64,000 nt of DNA, taken from NCBI GenBank assembly GCA_036345935.2, contig JADWOT020000001.1, positions 30,075,062 to 30,139,061 of the forward strand. Direction: 5' to 3'. Origin of the DNA: Taenia hydatigena (Eukaryota; Platyhelminthes; Cestoda; Cyclophyllidea; Taeniidae). The position numbers were made by a program, and so were the translations under genes. The notes beneath the pieces were generated by a model that had not been told where the DNA came from, searched no databases, and was given only the letters and a program-made list of their open reading frames with translations. This document shows positions 22,541 to 35,150 of this stretch, in pieces. Within the stretch, counting starts at the first letter, position 1. The number at the start of each line of letters is the position of its first letter.

Positions 22541-23270
22541 TTTCACTAATCATAATCTTGCTGGCGGCTTGTCGAGTTTGTTCAAGTCGATGTCATCTGC
22601 TTCGGTGCTAAGAGTCAGTTGAATCAAATTTCTGCCATCCAACAGCACTTCTTTTGCTAAATCTAAGCTTCAAACTAAAGAAGTAGGCGGTGTCTCACTT
22701 TCAATGTTCGAAATGTTCGAAATTGCATCTCGGAAACTTGGCAAGGTTGACTGGTCAGTGTTTGCACAACTCGCGCAGTAACACTTCAAATTCTGACCAA
22801 ACTGTCTGACGATGGTGGTCACTGCCACGATGATGGCCACCGTGGAGGTAATTGAGGCTTGTTGAGGAACGAGCATTGTGTTCTCGTCACCATCGCTGAG
22901 ATTGCTGCAGCTGCTGGAGAGTTGATGAGTAAAGACACGCTTCCAACTGTCAAATAGTTCTGGCAGTTTTGCTATCATATGATAATGAATGTCTGACAAA
23001 TTCTTAACGTCGGCACACTTGCCTTGCTGAACCATCCTCTTAGTCAGAAGATGGGCGTTCAGAAGACATGCTTCTCATTAAGGAAGGTAACTAAATCCTT
23101 AATGGCAAAGATGACTTCCAAGGAGCGTAAAGCTACTTCCATTCTCCTGCGACGAGTAGAGTAGGGAATTAAAGGCCAAGGAGGGGAAGACAAACGTAAA
23201 ATCCATCGAGCAAACTTCTACGGATAATTTGTTAAAATTTTGACCTCGAAGATGGGAACGGGGTGCAAAG
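22541..23270 (-). repeat. Module E copy 2
   Basis: It aligns with 49140-49960 in reverse. It keeps the longest open frame of the three copies and abuts module F at 23330, the same E-F junction as at 48.96-49.14 kb. Confidence 0.85.
22670..23035 (-). pseudogene. Module E open frame with membrane-like segment
   Basis: The 121-codon frame begins MVQQGKCADVKNLSD and continues through a helical stretch with KLPELFDSWKRVF. It then has a hydrophobic segment STVAIIVAVTTIV followed by basic and cysteine residues (KCYCASC), which looks like a single-pass membrane segment with a short tail. Upstream, the frame shared with copy 3 (NAYSLTKRMVQQGK) is broken here by a stop. Copies 1 and 3 carry stops elsewhere, so no copy is intact. 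Function is unknown. Confidence 0.4.
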
Positions 23271-23324
23271 GAGCAGCCCCACCTTGCGTGGAGGATGACA
23301 TTCCCTCAATTCGGATAGAGACCG

Positions 23325-23333
23325 TATAAAAGG
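23325..23333 (+). promoter_or_regulatory. TATA-box match at E-F junction
   Basis: TATAAAAGG lies just left of module F copy 1. The second complete F copy at 61620 lacks it, so it is not a conserved part of F and may be fortuitous. Confidence 0.2.
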
Positions 23334-24790
23334 AGATTTGTTTACCTTACCACCCAATGGTGCCGAAGTTCCATGCCATGAATTTCCTCATTTCGGCCTC
23401 TACTTCCAGAGCAACTGCTGCTCATTGTGGCCCATGGAATGGGTTGACATAGCGACAAGCTAAATGTAAGCTATTATCTCCTCTCTTTGTCTCCAAGAGT
23501 CCGTCTTAATCACTTGACACCCTCTGTTAGGCAAGTCTTTCCCAGTGAAAATCAAATGTTTTTGAGTTTTAGCTATCAGTGCCGCATTTTCTGACCAGCT
23601 TCCAGTGATACGAAAGTGTCATTCACCTTGTCGACATCCGAGAGTTTAGTACTGAATTGATTGTGGGTAGCCGGATTTGCTGAGAGGTCGACTGCTGTAA
23701 ATAATATGGTCAGGGTAGTTTTGTGCAGGCACTACCTCAACAACTACTTAAATGTGGAGGTGGAATCCTTCAGAGGTTGTTGGTGGATTGAGAAACCGCT
23801 GGAGAATTTATTCAACCTGAAGTAATCACCCCTCTTTCTGTGTGGCTATGCCTATGCTGGCCTAAAAAACACCTTTGTCCGATTTGTCACAGACATCATT
23901 CCGACGACTGAAGTCATCGAGTGCGAGGACATTTGGCTATTAGGAGAGGTAGGCGACGGTCCGATGCTAAGAAGTGAAGTGAACTTGAGAGGAGACAAAT
24001 GTTATGCATATTGGTGATTCTAGTGGATCATCCGCATCAACTGCTGTTTCCTTTTCCTACTTATTTGATCAATCCCTACCACCTCCTACAGGTGATTATG
24101 GCGTCCCTCGCACCCACTCACCTATCTACGTAAGGCACCGTTGCTTCCAAAATGGGTGGTGAAAACTGGCACTTAAAGTGGATGAAACTTTATTTGAATC
24201 ATACAACTATGTCAGAGTAAAGGAGGCTGAAAGGTAAGGAGCACGAGCAACCAAACATTAAAAGAAGGTAAAGAAACCAGCATCAAAATTAATTTATATT
24301 GACAAGAACACCTCTAATGTCATTATGTTACCAGGTAGCAGCAGTTCACCGATGCGCAGCCTCGGTATGTGCAAGAGAAGGCTACACAGACTATTTCATC
24401 CTCTGATAGCGTCTTCGTAAAGTCACCGAAGCATGAACATTGCGAAGATTTGACTGCCTTGTCTGACAAGGATTTGGAAATGAATTGCGTGCGCAGCAGC
24501 TCCCAGTAACCCGAGCGCGTCAGACTCGATCAATTGGATTCTGCGAGGCCTCGTGTACTAACTACTCACACTGCTTGTTTCGAGGGTGTGAAGGTCAAGG
24601 AGGAGAGACGGATTTCACAACCTTAGCACGCTTTGCGATTCGCTTTCAGGTGGATCGGTCGATGCCACTTAAGGCGTTGTTAAAACAGACATCACGCAGC
24701 ATTCTTGCAGACAAAAGCTCAAGAGCTTTTTACTGACGAGCTTAAGACTTAAGGCTTTTTATGCTTGTTCTTCCCTGTTTTTCTGTGCCC
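23330..24790 (+). repeat. Module F copy 1
   Basis: It matches 61620-63030 end to end in the same orientation. In reverse it matches 47760-48960 and shorter pieces at 36000-36620 and 53870-54250. The minus strand carries the exon-like frame described at 61688-61986, damaged here by stops. The right third has a plus-strand frame (24485-24736) with ARQTRSIG and a CTNYSHCLFRGCEG cysteine motif that is also open in the copy at 62757. Confidence 0.9.
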
Positions 24791-25380
24791 TATAGATCCC
24801 TAAGACTGTGACGACTACGAGAACCCGCTTATGTCGAAAGGACACCTTTGATGATATCACTCATGCAAGAAGCGTACGCATCCACATGATTCAATGAAAA
24901 CCACTGGATGATTGCAAGGACAAAGTCCGTCGAGTCCCAAAACTTTCCAAGGCAGCGATCCGCTCGGGGACCAAGGAGACAATAGATGATTGTTGAATCT
25001 ATCCTACATTGCAAAGGAAACGTTAGCGGTCGAAACAACTCGGAGGATCAAAATCGAGCGACTTTAGTAGCCGGGAAACACGCACATGCCTGTCCATGAA
25101 GAAAAGTCGTGCTGACATCAATTGTTTAGTGATGGGACCACCAATGGATGAAGAAACGGAAGGAGATACATTATGATTGCAGACGTCACTTGTGAACGGT
25201 TTTGATCCACATTGACTGAGAGGTGGCTCCCACGAAGTGTGAGGTTGTTGCGCTGTCAGCGGCTGCGTATCGACACATTCGCAAAGATGTGTAAAGGTGC
25301 AGAGTCCGTCTTTCCTTACTAGACCCTCATTCACTCAAAACAAGTCAAATGGATGCAGGTGGGCATAGATATCCAGAACC
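24790..25380 (+). repeat. Module G copy 1
   Basis: It is one of five G copies (63030 and 45420 in this orientation, 35400 and 53280 inverted). The coding-like strand is minus. Confidence 0.88.
25023..25334 (-). pseudogene. Module G open frame, copy 1
   Basis: The 103-codon frame contains HLCECVDTQPL, TSWEPPLSQCGS, a DVCNH motif and GGPITKQLMSA. The same frame is open in the copy at 63306-63575 and in the much more diverged copy at 45719-46009. It is shifted by one base after about codon 60 in the copies at 35405 and 53226. The 53226 copy also has an exact 39-base deletion. Frame retention in a diverged copy suggests coding ancestry; no domain is recognised. Confidence 0.4.
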
Positions 25381-25510
25381 GGTGCTGTTGCTCCACCGTC
25401 ACTGTTAATGCGATTGGTGCTGTTGCAACACTGCCGGATTCTACGGCCAGACTGACCGCAGCATCATTAGTGGAGACGGATGTGTAGCCACTTCGTCAGG
25501 TTGACACGTT
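25381..25510 (-). repeat. Module T copy 1
   Basis: It shares, in reverse, the GCAGCAGCACC and CGACCTGACGAAGCGGC type sequence found at 35230-35400 and 53120-53280. It joins G to N in every copy. Confidence 0.75.
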
Positions 25511-25970
25511 TGCATTATATACGCTTTAGCTAATTAGTCCTCAAAGTTAGACGAGATGCGTTCGACGAACACGTCTCTGGCTGCCGAATCGTCGTCAGCT
25601 GCCTTCAACAGAGCAAAGTACTCACTGAACTAGCATCATATCACCGATGAAGAATGCCCCTGTCCACTCTCATCCTAGTCTTTTTGAGAAAATAAAACCT
25701 ATGCAGAAGATGATGACAAACGGATGCGCGAATGCAGTCGCAGAAATTAACAAATCCATTGAGATGTGTCGCAGACTCAACACCAAAGCTTCTTTGGTGC
25801 AGTGATGAGCGAGACAGAGTAATGGGTGTTAGGCTAATTTCCAAAGCGCTTTTCTCCCTCGAAGGCGAATGACAACGATTCCACACTAAGAATGGTGTTT
25901 GTCGAACGCTTCTCGTCAAACATAGAGGACCATTAAGTCAAGTATGTATAAGTAGCACAAATGTCAGCGT
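25490..25970. repeat. Inverted pair of N modules
   Basis: A plus-oriented N (core 25553-25578) and a minus-oriented N (core 25889-25914) face each other across about 310 bases. The same arrangement occurs at 46150-46530 and begins at 63740 before the window ends. The middle includes CAGAAATTAACAAATCC. The pair could be a palindromic element of its own. Confidence 0.75.
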
Positions 25971-26205
25971 GGCAAAGCGATTGAATATCCGTCCTCATTC
26001 GCGAATAGCGTGGTAATCAATCTTGCGCGTGCATTCGCGTCAGCACATTTTGAGGCAGATGGTTGAGGTGCAGTGATTGGCTCAAATCTAAGTCCTCGAC
26101 ACTCTTTGTCAGCAAAACCTTTCAACTTCATGCACCAATGCATTCTATTCACGCATGTGTGATGTCGACTTTAAAACAAAGGATTATGAGGGCTTCCACT
26201 CTTCT
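25971..26205. other. Spacer before module B copy 2
   Basis: The first 30 bases resemble the T-type continuation of N. The rest shows no gene and no clear repeat. Confidence 0.4.
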
Positions 26206-26799
26206 GGTAGGTACATTTTTGATAATATGGACGCCAATGAGCCACCAAGGGTGAAAGTAATAAACATCTAAAGGCCTTTTCGGTGGACATCACGCATGTC
26301 AGTGAAGATCACGTAGAGGCTGCTGTAACTCAAAGCCCACGATGGTATCACTGATGTGTAGAGACTGTGTCTCGATTCTCAGTTCTTATTTGTCGAAAGT
26401 CATGTGTTTCGCCTGTGAGATCCTTTAAGCGCTATCCAGCCTCCCACAGCATGTTGTTATTAACAACAATTTACACGCTTCCCAAACTGCTTCATGCTGG
26501 TGTTGCAGTCAGAGGGAGGGTTAACTAGGTAGCGAGCTTGATGAATAGCTGACCAACCAGCATTCATGACTGGTTTCTGGTTCCACGTTACTCCTATTAA
26601 ACCAGTGGATTGAGTGCAGGCAGGGGACATTCTACATCACTGATGACATGAACGAAGTGAAGTGGTGAGAATAATGCACCCTCACAGAAGGGTGGATGCT
26701 ATCGCGGGGTGGAGGGTTCGCTGACACGCACGCTTCTCCGACGATTATAATGACCAGATTGACTGCAGCGTTACTTGGCAAAAGAGGCAGTTCGTCAGG

Positions 26800-27010
26800 C
26801 GCTTCATTACATCGGCGCATCTGCAATACATATACTTGAGTAAGCGGTCCCCAATGTTAAACGAGAAGTGTTCAATGAATACGCTTCATGCTACGGAACC
26901 GTCGTCATCTGCCTTCGATGGAAAAGAGTACTCCTCGAATCAGCGCAACTCTCGTCGCTCTGCTCTGTTTATTGTGCCACCAATTGAGAGCGCTTGCTCA
27001 TTGCTCTCAG
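26800..27010 (+). repeat. Module N, inside B copy 2
   Basis: The core is 26863-26888. The palindrome is slightly degraded (CAATGAA in the loop region), and a TATATAC word lies about 30 bases upstream. Confidence 0.85.
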
Positions 27011-28133
27011 TCTACTCGTAATAAGGGAAGCAAGGCGGTCCTACTCCTCCTACAACCATTCACTCTTATGGGAACCTAGTTTGTGGGATGTAGTACCTTT
27101 ATGTACCACCTCTGTCACAATTGATGACTGCCTAGTCACGAAACACGAGGCGCTAGCATGCCTGCATTTCTATCACGTGGTGACCGCAGTAGTTTTGGTC
27201 CGATCTAGTGCATGACCAACTTTTCCTTTTGAGCGTTTGCCTAAATTTAACATCTTGACATATGTGCTTCATGGCTGTGAAAATGGCATTGAAAGGCAAA
27301 TGAAACTGTCCAGATTCTTTTGTGTGACGATGATCGGTCTATCAAGCTGTGCCAGTACAAATAAAGCCTACTCGTTAATCGCTCTCACTCAACCTTGTCT
27401 AAGGGAATGAATGTCGAGTCCGTCACACATTTCTATAAATTTGCTGGTTTGTTTACGCCTTCATGACCGTACCCAAAGATATCTGACCACAAAGGACCAT
27501 TCCCCATCAATTCGATTTGCAGCTTTTGTTAACCCGAAACGAGTGGATTTAGAGCAGACAGCTTCTCGTCCAACATCAAGGACTACTTCTTCAAGCATAT
27601 GTAGTGCAAATGTGCCGATATGTCGAAATGGCTTCCGATTTGTCAACGTTAGCGAATGGTTCGGTGACAAAGTGCCAACTCAGAGCTAAAAGGAGTTGTG
27701 GAAAGCTTTAATAAATCCTCCTTTCCTCCACCCCATTCCATTGCATTTTGGCACGATAGTTTGATTTAAATATAGCTTTTTGCCATATCAATTCCTAACT
27801 TTTGCCGCCCACTTAAGCAAATCGGGTAAAAAGTAATGACGCAAACATTGGTGGTCTGCATAATCATTAGTGAGTAAGAAGTGACGCATGGTGGCAGTAC
27901 CTGTAGCCACAATCATGACCTACTGGTCCACTAGTCAACGAGGGAGATGTGGTATCAACCAATTGCAAGTACAAATGTCTGTGGTGATGTCCTCATGCCG
28001 AGGTTGACAATGATGACACAAAATGCGGCCCAATACGCCAAATGGGTCGCTTTCGCTGTTGGAGGTAAGACATAGGTTATTTCACGGGTTGACAACTAAT
28101 GCGTCAAGTGAGAAAGGCGATGGTTAGTGGAGT

Positions 28134-28337
28134 GTGCGATCGTCTCCAGCATTCAAGGCATTTATGAAATCAAATAGCGACAAAAATTTTAGCACTGCTA
28201 ACCCCTCACCGCACTTTGTCCAACTGGGAGGACTAGTCACTCAACCACATGAAGAGAATTTGTCCTCTTTCTGGCACCGATTACCAGGACTCAAATGCGG
28301 CGTCGCACAGAAACTAAAGTCTGAATCTATAAACTGA
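28134..28337 (+). pseudogene. Module B open frame ending KLKSESIN
   Basis: A 67-codon frame contains SSPAFKAFMKSNSDKNFS, PHFVQLGGL and CGVAQKLKSESIN before a TGA. Copy 1 near 12826-13026 shares it but has one internal stop. A diverged minus-strand fragment at about 32600-32740 reads LPPAFKAFVESDRS at the matching place, with WSMQ aligned to WSVR. The shared frame at this divergence supports a coding origin; function is unknown. Confidence 0.35.
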
Positions 28338-29165
28338 GGATTGAGTGCATCGACACGAGAGGATTGATAGTTGGGGAGACGACGATACAAACTGTGCCGG
28401 ATAAAGGGTCTTTAGACACAAGCAACCTCTCGACAACAAAGATAAATCGTACAAAATTTAAAGATGTTTTGCAGTTTAAGCGATCTGTTTTGACTGCCCT
28501 CACTCCAAGCGAGCGATGGACAACGAGCATGAGGTAAACTTTGGCTTTCATCTCTCCTCACTTGACTACCCTTTCCTTAAAGCGCGTATAGTGCGTGCAT
28601 GTAAGTGACTTTCTCTGTCTTTGGTGGCGTGATGAACGAGGTAGTGTGTCGCTGCTGCTGCAAGGCAGGGAGAGGCGCGCACGTCACTCAGTTGGCCTCA
28701 CAGGCCAGGTTCACGGGTGCATCATTTTCTAACGTCACAACACTATCAGCTAATAGGCGAAAATAAGCAGGGACTACAAAGACTGCATTAGGTCCTTAAA
28801 GAGAAACCTCATCCTCATTCTCCATGGTGCCTGTGGCTACATAGTTGTCACTGAAATGCATTAAGTGTGAATCAATTGGGAATAAGGCCAATCATTAATT
28901 ATCATTGTCATTTAGACGTAGCAGATGTGTTGCAGAGCACAAGTTCTACCGTACTCCTCATTTCATCCAAAAGAACAGCATTTATAATGCTGTGGGCATT
29001 GCCCTGCTAGGCTAACTTAACAGGACTTGCATCATCTCACCATAGCAATTTGACTTTTGGTCCTTCTCTGACCTAACTGCATTATACTTGGCCACACCGG
29101 CTTACATAGGCAGCAAGGCTTACGCTCCTCGTAAACGGAGTAGCTAGATTGTTATTTTTGTTCAC

Positions 29166-30344
29166 TCATCTTTACAACCATTCAGTCAGCTTTACTGTCA
29201 CAGTGCCTTGTGTCTTTCAGACCTAAGAGAGTCCTCATAATATTTGTGGTAATGGGACCCACTAGGGAGATAAGAGACAGAGAGGAATAATTAAGGGGAC
29301 TATTTTCTGTCTCCTTGCTCGTTAGAGTCCATTGCTGTGAGCTATCGACCCTGAATTTCCCTGAGAAACCACTGTTTGAGATAGTTGGTTAACGAGGTAG
29401 TTGGGTTAGCCAAACGGGTCAGAAGATAAATGAGCAGCAGGTACTTAAGAGAGATTAAGATGAGTAGCATGAGTGCCTTGAATGTGAATGCTATTAGGTG
29501 CTTGAATGGAAGCTAAGAACATGGGTTTTGATTTTAAAGCATTGATTGGTAAAGACTTGTTAGGGCATCACAGGATTGCATGAGTGAGTAGAAGAAGGGA
29601 GGGCAGAGGGAAATGGTTTTCTTGATGAGATGCAGTATTTAAAGCAACTTTTAAGCATTCCTAGATTTCCCCTCTTTTAATAAAAACTCGAAACTACGTG
29701 TGCCACATAACACGCACTGCACTTAGCAAGGGACTTTCCGGTCTTGTTGCGCTCTCCTTTCCACAGTCCAGCTACTTCAGTCACGAGCCACACACACACC
29801 TATCTTCCCACATAAGTAAACAAGCAAACTGACCGAATGATGGGTAGGCGCAGAAAGAAGTTCCGCAGACGAATGCGTTGTCCCACATCATCATCGAGTC
29901 ATCAAAATGTTAAAATGGCTGTATAGCTTGCACATCGATCGTCGAGGTAGAGAAATTGTTGATTTTCGACAACTCTAACAAACCTACAGCGAGGTGGTAC
30001 ACATCTACGCCAACTTTAAACATTACACCATGGGCTTGTATGTGCGACTTTTCCACAAGATGACCTACAAACCTGAACATTCGCCTTCCTCCTACTCCTG
30101 ACTTGAGAGGCGTACTTGGCTGTCCATAGTGGAGTGCAATTGTAGTCACTCGCATAGGAGGTTGAAGAGCACTCGTTGACCACACCTCGTCACGGGGGAG
30201 AGAGCACTTAGCTCCCTGTCTCTGAGACTCAAGCATCCGCTCCGGACTGAAGGAGAAGGTGTATTGCTTTCAATCTGTCCAACATCCACAAAGTTACCTT
30301 CAAACGGTCGCGTTTTTTGTATTTTTAGCCAGCTCTACTGACGT
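29166..30344. other. Mostly single-copy spacer
   Basis: Bases 29190-29350 resemble the G-F junction near 53780-53900 (CCTAAGAGAGTCCTC and following). The minus-strand 108-codon frame at 29910-30236 has no partner in the window and no recognised motif. Nothing else is supported. Confidence 0.45.
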
Positions 30345-30995
30345 CTAAAGGGAGGAGTGAAATCTGGTGTCAAATGTCCATAAACCCTTCTCGAAAACTC
30401 TGGAAATGTGAAGAGATCGGATGTCATCAGCCCATCAAAGCAGTGAATGGGCCGACGTCCACCCAGACATGGGAGCACAATCTTCTCCTTTTACTAACTA
30501 ATGGCATAATGTGATGATGGGAACCAGTGAGACGGCAAAGACTCCCACGATGTTCCTTTCTGCCAACTCATTTTACACAGTCACGCATTCATCTCACGTT
30601 CCCTCTCAAAAAGTTCAGATACAGTCTTGAAGAAGTCTATTGTCAAATTTCGTGTGTGCAACACCCATTTCAATTAATCAATTCCATTTTGCTCCCAATC
30701 GGTTATTACTGTACCGTTCGGGATCCTCTCGTTGCCTTGCAGCTCCGCGGTCCAATTGGTTGGTGGAGTCGACCACGGAGTGACTATAAAGTGTGTGACT
30801 GTGGCTCCAGGTTAATCAGCAGCTACTCAGTGCACTGATTCACCAACGGCCCAACACCTGCCCCTTTTGCCTATCCAGTGAACTTGTTATGCTTCTAGCC
30901 AGCCACGCAGGCAATCAGGTGAGAAAGGAAGCAACACTTTGAATATAGCTATTGCGCAAATCGTTGACTGACTGACTAGTCCATCAAGTAACCAA
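30345..30995 (+). repeat. Module L copy 2
   Basis: It aligns with 60690-61335, including its left 180 bases (GGGAGCACAATCTTC region), and with L copy 1 over the right part. It is followed by module C instead of M. Confidence 0.85.
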
Positions 30996-31036
30996 ATAAC
31001 CATCCAACTGACTACTAGCCGAAACGAACCTTACGA

Positions 31037-31789
31037 CGATGCGTTGCTTTTGTGGTACCGTAGGGCTACTTTGTCACAAAGCCTATGCAACCACGTATTG
31101 CTCACCCTAATTGCTAGCTTTTGGACCACTGCAAGAGGTCAGCTGACTTGTTCGAGGCTTCTCGTGAATCACCTGAACCCTTCAGGACGAGCTATCAAGA
31201 GACACACGTTGAGCTTGTTGCAGGTTTGACTGACAGCAAGTTCAAATCACCACATGCATTAACTAAGGGCAAGAATCTGCTTTCACGTTAGGATTCACTT
31301 GGATTGTTCCCTTGTCGTGTGAGAGATAATTGGATCCACTTCCATCCCACCTGCCGAGTTGCCGAAATTTATTTTGGGTCAGTTGGCATCAAATTCCAAT
31401 TCTCTCTACTTTAGCAGTTGTCAAGTCGTTTCTATAGGCTTTTGTCTTCATGTTGGCACTTTACTTAGCCAAGGGATAATGGCCGATCAAATCTGTTGGT
31501 TAATTGGTGGGCCATTCAGTCGTTCTAGGGCTTGGACAGTAGCTATTGAAGTTTAGGTCTAGTTGACTCATTTGGTAGCAGATTGTGGAGGGTCGAAGGT
31601 ACCTAGTAAGTAGCCAACTGATGTGGGTGATGAGCTTTTCATTAACCAGATCGCTAAGCAGTCGGTTATCTAAGATCCACAGTCGCATCAAATCGTCGTA
31701 CCATCTTAAACATGACCAACCATTCGAGCTGTTGGTCATCTTACTCATCCAAGAAATCAAAGACACGGTAGCATGGTTGCTAACACCTT
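31037..31789 (+). repeat. Module C copy 2
   Basis: This is the full-length partner of 14722-15473. It starts just after a run of short GACT and CCAACTGACT words and ends at a shared GGTAGCAT word. Confidence 0.88.
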
Positions 31790-33400
31790 ACCGTGCCAGG
31801 GGATTCGCCCCACTAGGGATTTCGGGTGGTCGGATAGCTGTTTGATCGTGTGAATGAGTCAGGTGGCAAGTCATTCAATATCACTCAGTTTGGTCGAAAA
31901 CATAGGTTTTCGTTGCAAAGCGCCTATGCAATCACAAAACGCTTCGAAATCTCCGGTTAAGATCTAACTCACGCTCGATTACCTTCACAAATCCCAATTG
32001 CAAACTGCTTTTTCGGTCCCTAGGCATACACATCCACCAAATCTGAGCCAACCAGCTGCAAGGATTCGCCTCATTGCTAGGATCTTCGCCATTCTCACCA
32101 CACTATCACATTCATTGCGTTACCAACGACAGGGAATGACTCCTACAAACCTATCTACCCACTTTGACGTCATTTCCTTAAAAGAAGAAGATTAATGCAG
32201 GTAGGTGTCATTCACCATTATTGGCAACATCATGAGTGGAGAAGGATGATGAGGATTAACCACTGCATAATTCATCAATTGAAGACGGTTCTCCGGCCAC
32301 TTCGTCATATTGGCATGCTCACAATTCAGCAAGGCTAGGCGAGAGGCGTTCGGCGAAGACGCATCTCGCTAAGAAACCGTTGTCATCTACCCTCGAGGGT
32401 GAAGGCTGCTCACTAATCCAGCATAACCCTCATCACTCTGCTCCATTCATTGCAGCATCTATGAAGAGCGCTCGCTGCCTGCACTCACTGAATGATTCAG
32501 GTTGCTTGATAGCTAGAGATCTGGCCATTAAGTAGGTTGTGGACCGGAGCAATTTGCAGTGTAAAGGATAGCATTGTTGGAATTCCTGTTGGGCACAACC
32601 TCTTTTTCGGCTTCGATCCGATTCCACGAATGCTTTGAATGCTGGAGGCAATTGCATGCTCCACTTGGCATTACTGCCTCTACTTGATGGATCGCTGATC
32701 AACTTGAGACGTAGCTCTCTTACCCCCACCAACCATTGTGACCCAGTTGACATACCAAATGGATATGCCATAGTCATAGGTACTGCTGCAGAGATGACAT
32801 TTCTGCCTATATTGCTCGACTCAACCTAAGTTGTAAGGATTTCAGTGGCATAGTAACACAGGCGCCTGACGGTTAATGTGGCTAAATGTGTGTTAAGCAC
32901 CAGATGACACACCTCTCAAACTGCTTGATGCTGGTATGGTAGCTGGAGAGAGAATTAAGTGTGTTCGTTTTGGATAAATTGCAAGGCAGTCGGTACAGGT
33001 GCAGTTTCGTTATGAGCAAAAGAAAATTCACACACGCAAACACTCGTCTTTGAACACTTGGTTGTCCGCTCTACCAAAGCCAACCACCACACGAAACGGT
33101 GCTGAGGCAGCAGAAATGTCGATCAGACAAACAAGCGGCCGCCTTAGAAAGGAGCGTCAGCTTCGGTCATACAGACACCGAATGGAAATGAGAAATCACT
33201 GATAGATTATTCCAATGACCTCAGTAGCACAATCAAAAATTGCAATTATTCTAAGCCTGAGAGTTATTCTGTTAAATTTTACATGGACACTTCAGCAGGC
33301 TAGCCATGCGACTCATGTCCTACTTCGAAAAAAACTGAGCATTGTGGGTACATCTATTCACTTTTAAATTAACTTTCATTATACTTGTTACACCAATAGC
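31790..33400. other. Patchwork of small repeat fragments
   Basis: The stretch includes an N module at 32280-32500 (core 32341-32366). An inverted fragment of module B lies at about 32600-32740. A B-like piece at 32860-32970 has the GCTTGATGCTGGT word. A basic open frame at about 33090-33201 is shared with 18655-18780. The minus-strand 114-codon frame at 32433-32777 covers the inverted B fragment. Confidence 0.55.
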
Positions 33401-34110
33401 TATTTGGGTGAAAATAAACAGGGAATGGTAGAACTGTGTTAGGTCCATGAAGAGAAACGTTATCGTCAATGTCCGTGGTACCCGTGGCTAGAGAGCTGTC
33501 ACTGAAATGAACCAAGTGTGGAGCGTTTGGGATCCAGGTCAACTACCAATTATCGTTGTTATTGAGGCGTGGCAGATGTGTTACAGTGCACGAGGGTCCA
33601 TTTGTGCTCCTCATTTCCTCCGAAGAACAAACCCAAATGCTAAAATTTGATTTATCCATTTGGCCTTTTATTCCTCCTATCGAGAGGGGGAGGAGGCTAC
33701 AAAGCTGAGAGGAGGGGGTAATGAGTTACAGATTCTATTAAAACTACGAATTGCAGGCCTACAATTTCCACTCTATGAGTATGCGACTGTAGACTCTGAC
33801 CTCTCTCCCCTTTCTCATAATTCTGCCTCTAGACCAACACCTTGTACATTCGAGTGGATCATCGCATCGCAGCTCTTTGGCTATTACATTCCTTCTCTGC
33901 CCTGGTCGCATTATTCTTGGACATGCTGGTCTACACGGGCAGTAAGGCTTGCTCTACTTGCAAATGAATTAGCCAAATTTTTGTCCTTTGTTAAATCCTG
34001 TCCTCTAACAAATGCATTGAAGTGTGTGGCATTCTCAACCTTCTTCCCCTCAAAACGAGTAAATGAGAGCAGGAAGAAAGGGTCCGCTTCTTAATCGAAG
34101 GCAGGTGAAG
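33401..34110 (+). repeat. Module B tail, copy 4
   Basis: It matches the ends of B copies 1 and 2 and, inverted, 43570-44400. It carries a 144-codon plus-strand frame (33660-34094) whose C-terminal part ALKCVAFSTFF is shared with 43477-43713 minus. A neighbouring frame contains ALVALFLDMLVYTGSK, a membrane-like segment that is also open in copy 5 as ALVLDMLTYKGSK. The two frames cross, so indels have occurred. Confidence 0.75.
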
Positions 34111-34300
34111 ACAGTTCCACTTCAAGATGCGTGTTCATCGAACGCTTCTCGGCTAGCATTGAGAACTACTTAGTCCAGCGCATATATATAGCAAATGTGC
34201 AGATGTAAAAAGCGGCTGTGAAGGTGGTTAATCTGGCCCTTTAGATCAGCGGAGCTGGACATGTGCATGAATCTCGGCATCCACGCAGCAGCACTTATCA
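34095..34300 (-). repeat. Module N, left of foldback R2
   Basis: The core is 34125-34150, followed by GCATATATATAGC. It is of the N-a subtype, the one that joins module S. Confidence 0.85.
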
Positions 34301-34449
34301 CAGAGGCAGCAACGAAGCAGTGACATCGCCGAGCCTTCTCTTAACGTCCTTCATCCTCATCAAGCTACATCGTTACTCACTCAACTAGTAATGGAGAATG
34401 TCGCCTACCTATGCTCGATCTGCTGGTTCTAAAAAAGCGACGGCTAAGT
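34301..34449 (+). repeat. Module S copy 1
   Basis: GCCGAGCCTTCTCTTAACG and the following 120 bases match 52315-52385 and, inverted, 43300-43370. S always lies between N-a and R. Confidence 0.8.
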
Positions 34450-35150
34450 GGAACATGATGAACGCCGAATTTATTGCAACATGTCAACCAAACAAACTCA
34501 AGGCGCAACCAAAACATCAATTTTGTCTTTCCTTACCAAGATTAGCCTCCTGTTCAGGTTGGCCTTAGCCGACAGCACGAAGAGTGGAATGGCCTAACGG
34601 AAATCCACATTCCACATGCCTATTCACCACAGAATTTGAGGCTAACTAAATGGACGCACTGAACTTCTTGCTGCAGCTGTTTCTCAGTCAAAGCCAATTT
34701 GAGCATCTGCGTGCAGACGATGTCGAGAAAAGTGACTAAGCAGAAAAAAACAATGCGCCACCGTCATTTTACCGAACAGATCAATGACCAAGGAAACCCG
34801 ATTCTCGTACCCTCTCCTGCGTTGCTTGAATCGAGAGGCTGACCTATTCTAATAAATTACTATTGCATAACCTTTTTCGGCAGTCAGTACATCCTGCTCA
34901 AATTCGCTCTGAGTGAGAAATGGCTGCAACAAAACTTGAGCCTTGCCGATTAGCCAGCCTGAATTTTGTGGCGAATGGACGTGCGCAATGTGGATTGAGG
35001 TTGACCTCTCTGCCCTCTGTGCTGCCTGTAGACATCAACCTGCTGATGAGGATATGCCTGGTAAGAAAGCACGAGCTTGATGCTTTTATTACGCCTTGAA
35101 TTAGCTGGATCGGTAACAGCTTTAGGTGGTCGATTTTTACACACCTTATT
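34450..35150. repeat. Foldback module R2
   Basis: The left arm (about 34450-34700) is an imperfect inverted repeat of the right arm (about 34890-35140). Paired landmarks are CAAGGCG and CGCCTTG, CTTTCCTTACCA and TGGTAAGAAAG, GACAGCAC and GTGCTGCC, and AATTTGAGCA and TGCTCAAATT. The central spacer is about 190 bases. No open frame suggests a transposase. The other copies are at 42690, 52410 and 60000. Confidence 0.85.

Larger units (their letters stand above)
26206..29165 (+). repeat. Module B copy 2
   Basis: It aligns with 10986-13860 over 2.9 kb with single-base and short indel differences. It keeps the N module at 26863-26888. It lacks the first 600 bases of copy 1 and stops where copy 1 goes on to its serine- and lysine-rich tail. 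Confidence 0.9.

Noticed and set aside
10381..29165. Module B as an autonomous LINE or DNA transposon
   Set aside because: No reverse transcriptase, endonuclease or transposase motif could be read in any frame, and there are no consistent terminal repeats at its borders.
31790..31830. GGGATTCGCCCC-like word as a tRNA T-arm
   Set aside because: No acceptor stem, anticodon arm or B-box partner at the right spacing. Other GTTCGA words in the window also fail this test.
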